Below are positions 1 to 6,120 of a stretch of DNA of 7,957 nucleotides, in pieces (the first letter of the stretch is position 1; each line of letters begins with the position of its first letter). Origin of the DNA: an uncultured Pseudomonadota bacterium (GTDB lineage Bacteria > Myxococcota_A > UBA9042 > CAIXZC01). The position numbers and the translations under genes are program-made. The stretch is from the NCBI GenBank assembly GCA_937884235.1, contig CALGBT010000293.1, positions 1-7,957 of the forward strand, in the 5' to 3' direction. Below the pieces are notes generated by a model. The model made no database searches. It saw only the letters and a program-made list of their open reading frames with translations, and was not told the DNA's origin.

Positions 1-165
1 TTCTTCGCCATGGCCATCTTCTCGCAAGCCATCCGCACCAAGGTTCGCATGGGGCGCTGGAACGAATTCATCACCGTCTTTTTCGGCATCGTCTTCTTCG
101 CCGCCGCGCTCTACTACCTCAAGGGAGTGCTTCCCTACGAGAAACTCTTCTCGGTGTTTGTCTAA
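1..165 (+). CDS. C-terminal fragment of a polytopic membrane protein, possibly DsbD/CcdA-like
   Basis: Reading frame 1 is open from the window edge to the TAA at 163-165 and gives 54 residues; the start lies outside the window. The fragment holds the end of one hydrophobic stretch (FFAMAIF), a basic loop (RTKVRMGRWNE) and one clear membrane helix (about residues 25-42, FITVFFGIVFFAAALYYL), then KGVLPYEKLFSVFV. The order 'W-x-x-x-(I/V)...FG(I/V)-hydrophobic-ALY(Y/F)L-x-x-VLP' resembles the last helix of the membrane domain of DsbD/CcdA thiol-disulfide transporters as I remember them. Those pass electrons from cytoplasmic thioredoxin to periplasmic proteins. If correct, the protein ends just after this helix and lacks the C-terminal thioredoxin domain of full DsbD. 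The diagnostic cysteines are outside the window, so the family call is tentative; the existence of the coding end is much surer. It converges on the selenoprotein gene, with 21 bases between the two stop codons. Confidence 0.5.
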   Translation, partial: FFAMAIFSQAIRTKVRMGRWNEFITVFFGIVFFAAALYYLKGVLPYEKLFSVFV

Positions 166-186
166 GCGTGAATGGCCCCGGGGAGC

Positions 187-1911
187 TTACTTGGGGCTCA
201 CGACCTTCTTGACTGCAGGTGATGTGGGGGAGGTGGTTGATTTGCTGGCGGTGCCGCCGCTGGTTCCGGCCGTAGACTTGTCCGGGCCGGTGGCGCGAAT
301 GGCATTGTGGTTGACGACGCGCCCCGGGCGAGCGGCCCGGCTGAGAGGCTTGGAGGGAGGCGGAAGCGTGCCCCTGCGAGCAGTCTTGTTGTCGTACTTT
401 GCCTTATGCTCTGTGACCCACTTGGCAATCTCCTCGTCATCCCGTAGTTGCTTGTTCATGGCCACCATTTCCAGGCTGAGGAAGGGCGAGTCGGGAGTGA
501 CCTTAGCGATCTTGGTAGCCTTCATCGCCAGCTCTTTGCGCTGGTTCTCCAAGCTGTCGATAACACCCTTGAACCGGTCCTTGTTGCCCGTCCGGGTACC
601 CGGCTTCTCGGGCCCATTGGCCAGTCGTACATAGCGCTCAATCCGCTGATCAATGGCCGTCAGCTCTTCGCTCAGCTTCTTCGACTCCTCACGCACCACG
701 AAGGGACGCTTGCCGTCTTTGGTCATGTTGAGGGTGACGATGGCCAGGTGTTTGCCCTTCTGGCCCGGCTCGACCCACCAACTGTCCTGGAGCCGCTCGA
801 TGAAGCGCGAGGTTCCCATGGACTGGCCACCCAGAACAATGTCGATGCCCGGCACATCCTTGACAACCTGCTCAGCATCCCGTCGATCCAGGTGAGCGAG
901 CATGACAATAACGTCGGCACCGGCATCCATCAACTTGCCAACCTGCGCACGGGCCGCTTCATCCGAGGGCAGAATCCGGTACTCTTCCTTATCGCCCAGA
1001 TTGGCCCCAGGCGTGAGAATCGCGAAAACACCAATCTTCAGGCCGCCACGCTCCACCACCACATTGGGGGTGAAAACGGGCTCGCCATTCTTGGCCAGCA
1101 CCAAATTGGAGTTGATAAACGGGAATTTCGCCTTGCCGGCCAATTCCTTGAGCGCCTTGACCCCCAGAGCACCGACGTCCATGTCACCCAGGCCGATTCC
1201 TGCACAGCCCTGACCTGCATAGGCCTTGAGCAGCAGGTCAGCCTTGGCCATGACCGCTTCCTTCTCTGATTCAGGCAACGTGTTGGAAGGGGTGAATAGA
1301 TCCCCAGAGTCAAGCACGAGAGTAGCATCCCAGTCTTTAGCGTGGTCAGCGAGATAGGCTGTTTTCCTGGCAAGACCGCCAAGAGGATTACCAGCTCAGC
1401 CACACGGTTCAAGTTCGCCGATGAGATTGCCGGTATGCACAATCGCCACCCGCGTCCCCTTGAACTCGGGGAACTCGAAAACGGGGATATCGACCTTGGC
1501 CAGTTCGGGCATTTCCACCTTCTCGGCCACGGCTTCGGTTTCGGGCGTCGTCCTTTCGGTCTGCTCGGTCTTCGCTTCTTCCTTGGCCTCGACGGCCTTC
1601 TCTTCTACAACCGGCATCTCGGCGGCCTTCTCTTCGACCTTCGCCGCCGGTTCTTCTGCGGCCTTCTCTTCAGCCTTCGCAGCCGGCACTTCTGCGGCCT
1701 TCTCGACGGCCTCTGCAGCAGCCTTCTCAGCTTCAGCAACAACTGCTGGAGCCTCCGCCGCAGCCTTGGCCTGCTCCCCCTCCGCCTTCGTCGCTTCGGC
1801 TTTCACTGCCTGCTCGGCCGGCTTCTCCTCCCCCTGTGGCGCCTGCTGCTTACCGCAGCCTACGGCGAGAATGAGGGTGAGCAAGATAAACCATTGTCTG
1901 GTGTGGCGCAT
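187..1911 (-). CDS. UshA-like metallophosphoesterase-fold lipoprotein, selenoprotein with in-frame UGA (Sec172)
   Basis: Read through one TGA at 1396-1398, this frame encodes 574 residues. The ATG at 1911 is chosen because GGAGG precedes it by 5 bases and because it starts a clean lipoprotein signal peptide (RHTRQW, then a hydrophobic core) ending LAVGC, with C19 as the lipid anchor. Residues 20-150 are an Ala/Glu/Lys-rich tether. From 151 the chain looks like the UshA/5'-nucleotidase calcineurin-like domain: RVAIVHTGNLIGELEPCG, then UGA, then AGNPLGGLARK, LVLDSGDLF (198-206), LGDMDVG (241-247), FPFINSNL, MLAHLD (H340), VPGIDIVLGGQSM (to 365) and VEPGQKGKHLAIV. About 407-475 is charged and helical, possibly coiled coil; the last ~60 residues are Ser/Thr/Pro/Ala-rich. 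The only non-lipid thiol/selenol residues are C170, U172 and C236. Most canonical metal ligands are missing, so phosphatase activity is doubtful. The likely site is the periplasm, tethered to a membrane; function is unknown. The alternative is a nonsense mutation or sequencing error, which I consider less likely given the SECIS-like hairpin and intact downstream frame. Confidence 0.87.
1366..1398 (-). promoter_or_regulatory. Sec UGA codon plus bacterial SECIS-like hairpin
   Basis: On the minus strand the UGA at 1398-1396 is followed by 18 bases and then a loop GGUCUU (1377-1372). The loop is closed by the six-pair stem CUUGGC/GCCAGG (1383-1378 with 1371-1366), which includes one U-G pair. Bacterial SECIS elements lie inside the coding region just after the UGA, with a short apical loop that has G among its first two bases and binds SelB. 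From memory, the E. coli fdhF element also places GGUCU 18 bases after its UGA, so both loop sequence and offset agree. The stem must also code for PLGGLAR, which limits how much of the fold is independent evidence. Confidence 0.75.
1590..1715 (-). repeat. Imperfect in-frame repeats encoding the Ala/Glu/Lys tether
   Basis: The 11-mer gccttctcttc (plus strand) occurs exactly at 1595, 1625 and 1661, spaced 30 and 36 bases apart, with a further near copy around 1695. All spacings are multiples of three. The repeats encode units of the type (A)EEKAAE(x)PAAK in the lipoprotein linker. Such tracts commonly vary in length between strains without breaking the frame. They probably form a flexible or helical spacer that holds the folded domain away from the membrane. 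Confidence 0.6.
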
Positions 1912-1915
1912 ATGT

Positions 1916-1921
1916 TCCTCC
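1916..1921 (-). promoter_or_regulatory. Ribosome binding site of the selenoprotein gene
   Basis: GGAGGA at 1921-1916 lies 4 bases before the ATG at 1911-1909. This site decides the start: the in-frame upstream candidate at 1935 has no comparable site and would add eight polar residues ahead of the signal peptide. Confidence 0.8.
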
Positions 1922-1950
1922 GTTTGTGCGTTCAAACTTCAAGCCAACGG

Positions 1951-1980
1951 ATTATATGGGGAAAACCGGCGCTTTTTCCA
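1951..1980 (-). promoter_or_regulatory. Sigma-70-type promoter for the selenoprotein gene
   Basis: On the minus strand a perfect TATAAT (1956-1951) is preceded, after 18 bases, by TGGAAA (1980-1975), which matches TTGACA at four of six positions. The predicted transcript would start near 1944, giving a leader of roughly 33 bases before the ATG at 1911. This is the best promoter match I see in the window. Confidence 0.55.
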
Positions 1981-1986
1981 GTGGAA
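1976..1986. promoter_or_regulatory. Palindrome TTCCA-G-TGGAA between divergent promoters (candidate operator)
   Basis: An 11-base perfect inverted repeat with a one-base centre sits exactly between the -35 regions proposed for the two divergent genes, overlapping both. Its position would let one regulator affect both transcripts. It is short enough to occur by chance, and no regulator gene is visible nearby. Confidence 0.25.
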
Positions 1987-2010
1987 TTTTGGCGGGCGGG
2001 CCTCTATCAT
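1982..2010 (+). promoter_or_regulatory. Possible promoter for the two-helix membrane protein gene
   Basis: TATCAT at 2005-2010 matches the -10 consensus at five of six positions. With a 17-base spacer the -35 would be TGGAAT (1982-1987), only three of six. It is the best candidate in the short space before the GTG at 2059, but weak on its own. Confidence 0.3.
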
Positions 2011-2045
2011 GACCCTCCTGCCGCCATCTCGTTGGCGCAGTAACC

Positions 2046-2050
2046 GGAGG
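2046..2050 (+). promoter_or_regulatory. Ribosome binding site fixing the GTG start at 2059
   Basis: GGAGG at 2046-2050 lies 8 bases before GTG at 2059. The other in-frame GTG, at 2050, overlaps this site and so could not use it; this is why the later start is chosen. Confidence 0.7.
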
Positions 2051-2058
2051 TGAGGCCC

Positions 2059-2652
2059 GTGACCACCCATAACGCGGGGCAAACAGCGTTGTCCTTCCCG
2101 CCCGGCTGGCTGCGCAGGTTTCTCCTCGGTCTGGCCGCAACCGCAGGGACTGTCGCCCTGATTCTGTGGCTCTATTCGCTCTGGGGATGGGTGGCCGTGG
2201 TGCAAAACAGCCATGAAGCTCTCGCCCGCGGTGATGACGATGGACTCAAGCAGGCCGTAGTCGTCCTGGAGTCGCCCCACATCTTCGCCGCCTACGAGGC
2301 CTACCACGGCTTTGGCACCGAGAAGGCCGAAGCCCGGGCTGCGCACATCGCCGGCATCGTCGCCCGAGGGTCTGCTTACACTGAAGATGAACTGGCACTG
2401 CTGGTGCAACAGATAGCCTACTACATCCCTGCCTTCCTTGAGCACAAGGAGAGGGGCAGCGTACAAATACTGCCAGGTGACAGGGCAATCATCGAATCCC
2501 TGCTCGCCCGCTGGGAGAATGCACTGCACAGTGGCATCGCCCTGGCCATTCATGCTTCCCTGGTAACCTTGCTCTTTACGATTCTCTTCGTGGCCTATCT
2601 CAAGCTGGGACATTTCCAGCGCTTTGAGCAGCCGCCTCCAGCAGGGCAATGA
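2059..2652 (+). CDS. Hypothetical protein with two membrane segments
   Basis: I do not recognise this 197-residue protein. After a short N-terminus ending in a Trp-Leu-Arg-Arg patch comes a hydrophobic helix (about 21-43, LLGLAATAGTVALILWLYSL). Next is a soluble, largely helical middle (about 50-155) rich in Ala, Glu and Asp, and then a second helix (about 160-181, IALAIHASLVTLLFTILFVAYL) and a short tail (KLGHFQRFEQPPPAGQ). By the positive-inside rule (RR before helix 1, basic tail after helix 2) both ends should be cytoplasmic and the ~110-residue middle periplasmic. It contains no cysteine and no motif I can assign. It is divergent from the selenoprotein gene and may share its control region. 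Its last 53 bases overlap the 3' end of mfd on the other strand. Even codon use and a good ribosome binding site support it as a real gene. Confidence 0.75.
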   Translation: MTTHNAGQTALSFPPGWLRRFLLGLAATAGTVALILWLYSLWGWVAVVQNSHEALARGDDDGLKQAVVVLESPHIFAAYEAYHGFGTEKAEARAAHIAGIVARGSAYTEDELALLVQQIAYYIPAFLEHKERGSVQILPGDRAIIESLLARWENALHSGIALAIHASLVTLLFTILFVAYLKLGHFQRFEQPPPAGQ

Positions 2653-5600
2653 ACTTCCCCGCAGCCCGCAGCGGCGTTGCGTAGCGTCCCGGTTCGAACC
2701 GTGCCACCAATGCATGGGGCGGACGCACAGTCAGCGGAACCGTCTGCTCGCGTACCATGGCAAGCACCCCCTCCAGAAGCGAGTCAGGGGCCATGGAAAG
2801 ATCCACCTTGATGGCCTCGGCACTGCCCTCCAACTTCAGCAGGCCCAGCTGTTGCGCTCGAACCTTCAGTTCCGCCACTTCCAGCAAACCATCGGCCGGT
2901 GCCGGCAGCGGACCGAAGCGATCCTTGAGTTCATCCCGCAGGCCTTCCAGTACGGCCACCGATTCAGCACCGGCGATGCGTCGGTAGAAGACCATGCGCT
3001 GGTGCCGGTCGGCGACGTAGCTCTCCGGCAGGTCGGCATCTATGGCAAAATCAACCTGGCATTCCACCCGGGCCTGAACTCCCTCCTCATCCTTGAGTTC
3101 CTGGACCGCCTCCTGGAGCAGGTGGATGTACATGTCAAAGCCTATGGCCGCAACCTCACCAGACTGCTCCCCCCCCAGCAGATTGCCGGCACCGCGCAAC
3201 TCCATGTCGATGTTGGCCACCTGGAAACCGGACCCCACCGCAGTAAACTTCGCCAGGGTCGCCAGACGGGAGCGGGCATCGGCGGTCATGGCGGCGATGG
3301 GCGGAACCACGAAGTAAGCAAATGCCCGCCGCGTACTACGCCCGACGCGGCCCCTGATCTGGTAAAGCTGGGCCAGACCAAAGCGGTCAGCATTGTTGAC
3401 GATCAGCGTGTTGACCAGCGGCAGATCCAGGCCCGATTCGATGATGGTGGTACAGAGGAGTACATCAGCCTCGTGGTTCATGAAGCGAACCATGGCCTTC
3501 TCCAGTCCCTCCTCAGCCATCTGCCCGTGGGCAACAATGATGCGAATGCCGGGAACCAGCATGGCGATCTGCTGCTCCACGGTAAGAATGTCCTCTACCC
3601 GGTTGTGCAGGAAGAAGATCTGTCCCCCCCGGCCGACTTCGTAGCGGATGGCTTCGGCCAGGGAATCGGGATCAAAATGGGTAATGGTCGTCTCAATGTC
3701 CTGCCGCCCCACAGGGGCCGTCTGAATCACCGACAAATCCCGAATGCCGGTGAGGGCCATGTGTAGTGTTCTCGGAATCGGCGTAGCGGTGAGCGAGAGA
3801 ACATCAACGCTGGTACGCAACGCCTTGAGCTTCTCTTTGTGGCCCACGCCAAAGCGATGCTCTTCGTCAATGACGATCAACCCCAGCGACTTGAAAGCAA
3901 TGTCCTTCCCCAGCAGACGGTGGGTGCCGATGACTACGTCCACCGTCCCCTCCTTGAGTCCCTTAGTCACCTGATTCTGCTCGGCTCGACTCTTGAAGCG
4001 ACTGAGACTCTCCACCTTGACCGGGTAAGCGGCCAGCCGACGAGCGAAGCTGATGCGGTGCTGCTCGGCCAGTACCGTCGTCGGTACCAGAATCGCCACC
4101 TGGCGACCGTCGAGAACGGCCTTGAAGGCGGCTCTGATAGCTACCTCAGTCTTGCCAAAGCCAACGTCTCCGCAAACCAGACGGTCCATGGGCGCAGGCC
4201 GCTCCATGTCCATCAACACCTCTTCAATGGCCTGCTGCTGGTCGGGGGTTTCGGTGTAGGGGAAGCCGGCCTCGAACTCCCGGAAGTAATCATCACCCGG
4301 GGTGTAGGCATAGCCCTCAGCTTTCTCTCGTTGTGCGTATAGCTCCAGCAGGTTGATGGCGAGCTTGCGGGCAGCCTTGCGTACTTTGGTGACCCGGTTC
4401 TCCCAGCTGGCCGATCCCAAACGGTCGAGGCGGGGTCCGCCCTTGCCGGAACCGACATATCGCTGCACGACGCCGGCATTGTGAATAGGCACGTAGAGGG
4501 AGTCTTCCTGGGCATACTCGATCTTCAGGCAAGTGTACTCGCCAGCTCCCAGCAACCGCCTCTCCACCCCGCCAAAGCGGCCGATGCCGTAGTCCCGATG
4601 GACCACGAAATCACCCTCCTGCAGGGCCAGCATCTGCTCCTGGTGGGCCGCGCTGGTTTCTTCCTTGGCGCGGCGCACGCGCTTGCGATCCAGCAACTCC
4701 CGGGCGGTCACCAGATAATAGCCCAGATGAACGGCATCAACTCCGTACTGCAGGGCAGAGACGAAGATCCGAACTCCGGGGAAAGGCCGCACCGAGGTCA
4801 GGGCGGACCAGGTCAAAGAGCCATCCTCAAGTCGGGCTGAGAGGCCGCCAGCCATACAGCGCTTGGCGAGTTGCTGAGCCTCCCGGTCTGAGTCCACCGC
4901 CAACAGCACCGGCAGATGCACACGCCCATACCGATTCGCCGTCTCCATGAACTGCGCGAGCTTGTCGCTGCCTTCCTCGGCAGGACGCAAGGGGCGCGGC
5001 AACTCCACCTCGAAATGGAGATTGGCAGCGGGGTCCAGCGGGCCGACGTTGACCCGCGTAAAACGAGCAAAATCCACCTCATCAGGCCCCACAAAGAGGT
5101 CCCCTGGGGGCAGGGCCAACCGGTGCATACTCCGATAGGCCTCGTAGCGACGGAAGTCTGATTGCCGCTGGCCATCAAGCGACCCGTCGATGGCCGCAAG
5201 GTCGTCAAAGAGAAGGAGCCACTCTCGAGGGTCAAAGAAGTCAGTACAGGTTGCCGTCTCCCCGAGCAGCAAGGGCATGAAGGCATGCGCCCCCACTGGC
5301 AACTCACCATTGCGTAGCGCCTCCACGATCTCGGACAACCGGGTCGACGGCAGATCCTGAGCATCCGCAAGCGCCAGCAAGGAGCTGCGGCTCCGGCTCA
5401 ATACCTGACTACGGTCCACCACTTCAGTGGCGGGAAAGAAGACTGTCTCATCGATCCGGCCAGCGCTCATCTGGGTATCGGGAACGAAGCGGGCGATGGC
5501 CTCAATCTCGTCGCCGAAGAAGTCGATACGAACAGGGTGGGACAGGCCTGGCGAGAAGAGATCCACCAGGCTTCCGCGCACCGCGAAAGTACCCTCCTCA

Positions 5601-6118
5601 TAGACCGCTGAGACCCGGGAGTACCCCGCGGCAATGAGCACCTCCACAAAGAGTTCCCGATCGATGACGTCACCCTTGCGCAACTGCTGAGTACCGGCTC
5701 GCAGTGCGGCCGGGCTGGGTAACCGGGCAAGGAGCATTGTCGCTGGGGTGACGACGATGCCCGGTCCACCCGCCACGCCTGGTCGTACTGCCGCGACTCG
5801 GCCCAGCGTCCCCAGCGCCTCGAGGGTACGACGCGCATCTACCGAGACGTCGATGTAGGGCGACAGGGCATTGCGGGGTAGATGCAGGACCTGCTCCCAC
5901 TCGCGACCGTCGTCAATGAGGTGACGTAACTCCTCTAACAAAAGCATCGCCCGGGGGGCATCCCGCGCGACCAGCAGGATCCGACGTCCGGTTTCAGCCC
6001 GCAGGAAGGCTGCCAGATGAGGCAGGGTCTCCGGCGCCACCCCAGTCACGTGGGCGCGCACCTCCCCGCCATGGCGCAGGGCCTCAAGCAGGCGGACGAT
6101 GGACGGGGAGAATGGCAT
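2600..6118 (-). CDS. mfd: Transcription-repair coupling factor Mfd
   Basis: This 1172-residue protein is close to the usual Mfd length (E. coli about 1148). It is a cytoplasmic ATP-driven DNA translocase that pushes stalled RNA polymerase off template lesions and recruits UvrA/UvrB for strand-specific excision repair. Residues 1 to about 330 form the UvrB-like region, which lacks a Walker A motif, as is typical; AVRGSLVDLF and RIDFFGDEIE are recognisable. The RNA polymerase interaction domain begins near 502 (GDFVVHRDYGIGRFGGV). The RecG-like motor shows Walker A GDVGFGKT (650-657, K656), DEEH (751-754), TATPIPRTLHMAL (about 776-790) and the translocation/motif VI region YQIRGRVGRS (about 919-928). 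A C-terminal regulatory domain follows from about 1010. The ATG overlaps the stop of the upstream lipoprotein gene (TAATG), and I see no Shine-Dalgarno before it, so translation probably depends on coupling. The 3' end overlaps the convergent gene by 53 bases. Confidence 0.98.
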   Translation of the reverse strand: MPFSPSIVRLLEALRHGGEVRAHVTGVAPETLPHLAAFLRAETGRRILLVARDAPRAMLLLEELRHLIDDGREWEQVLHLPRNALSPYIDVSVDARRTLEALGTLGRVAAVRPGVAGGPGIVVTPATMLLARLPSPAALRAGTQQLRKGDVIDRELFVEVLIAAGYSRVSAVYEEGTFAVRGSLVDLFSPGLSHPVRIDFFGDEIEAIARFVPDTQMSAGRIDETVFFPATEVVDRSQVLSRSRSSLLALADAQDLPSTRLSEIVEALRNGELPVGAHAFMPLLLGETATCTDFFDPREWLLLFDDLAAIDGSLDGQRQSDFRRYEAYRSMHRLALPPGDLFVGPDEVDFARFTRVNVGPLDPAANLHFEVELPRPLRPAEEGSDKLAQFMETANRYGRVHLPVLLAVDSDREAQQLAKRCMAGGLSARLEDGSLTWSALTSVRPFPGVRIFVSALQYGVDAVHLGYYLVTARELLDRKRVRRAKEETSAAHQEQMLALQEGDFVVHRDYGIGRFGGVERRLLGAGEYTCLKIEYAQEDSLYVPIHNAGVVQRYVGSGKGGPRLDRLGSASWENRVTKVRKAARKLAINLLELYAQREKAEGYAYTPGDDYFREFEAGFPYTETPDQQQAIEEVLMDMERPAPMDRLVCGDVGFGKTEVAIRAAFKAVLDGRQVAILVPTTVLAEQHRISFARRLAAYPVKVESLSRFKSRAEQNQVTKGLKEGTVDVVIGTHRLLGKDIAFKSLGLIVIDEEHRFGVGHKEKLKALRTSVDVLSLTATPIPRTLHMALTGIRDLSVIQTAPVGRQDIETTITHFDPDSLAEAIRYEVGRGGQIFFLHNRVEDILTVEQQIAMLVPGIRIIVAHGQMAEEGLEKAMVRFMNHEADVLLCTTIIESGLDLPLVNTLIVNNADRFGLAQLYQIRGRVGRSTRRAFAYFVVPPIAAMTADARSRLATLAKFTAVGSGFQVANIDMELRGAGNLLGGEQSGEVAAIGFDMYIHLLQEAVQELKDEEGVQARVECQVDFAIDADLPESYVADRHQRMVFYRRIAGAESVAVLEGLRDELKDRFGPLPAPADGLLEVAELKVRAQQLGLLKLEGSAEAIKVDLSMAPDSLLEGVLAMVREQTVPLTVRPPHALVARFEPGRYATPLRAAGKFIALLEAAAQSAGNVPA

Positions 6119-6120
6119 TA
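6116..6120 (-). promoter_or_regulatory. TAATG stop-start overlap coupling lipoprotein and mfd translation
   Basis: On the minus strand TAA (6120-6118) ends the lipoprotein and ATG (6118-6116) begins mfd, sharing one A. The 25 bases before it read as the lipoprotein's ILLPYYQ codons and contain no GGAG-like site. Ribosomes finishing the first gene are therefore the likely source of mfd initiation. Confidence 0.8.

Noticed and set aside
174..198. GGCCCC/GGGGCT hairpin between the convergent genes as a terminator
   Set aside because: The stem is short with a 13-base loop, there is no T run on either strand, and it extends into the end of the selenoprotein gene.
448..1269. Open frame of 273 codons on the plus strand opposite the selenoprotein gene
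   Set aside because: It has no family-like motifs and no ribosome binding site, and it mirrors the codon pattern of a well-supported minus-strand gene.
1396..1398. UGA as an inactivating nonsense mutation (pseudogene)
   Set aside because: The downstream 402 codons keep family motifs without frameshifts, the UGA falls on a presumed Cys position, and a SECIS-like hairpin follows. It remains the main alternative if the genome lacks selenocysteine genes.
1912..1935. Upstream in-frame start at 1935 for the selenoprotein
   Set aside because: It would add eight polar residues before a good lipoprotein signal peptide and has no GGAGG at a proper distance; the ATG at 1911 does.
1342..2053. Plus-strand open frames of 210 and 233 codons opposite the lipoprotein N-terminus
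   Set aside because: They are Leu/Phe/Arg- or Ser/Ala-rich by-products of the repetitive Ala/Glu/Lys coding on the other strand and run through the promoter region.
3169..3178. Run of eight C (eight G in the coding sense) in mfd as a slippage or phase-variation site
   Set aside because: It encodes the conserved LLGGEQSG region, the frame is intact, and mfd is not a known phase-variable gene.
2624..3766. Plus-strand open frame of 380 codons opposite mfd
   Set aside because: It is entirely antisense to the highly conserved Mfd motor region, with no recognisable domain.
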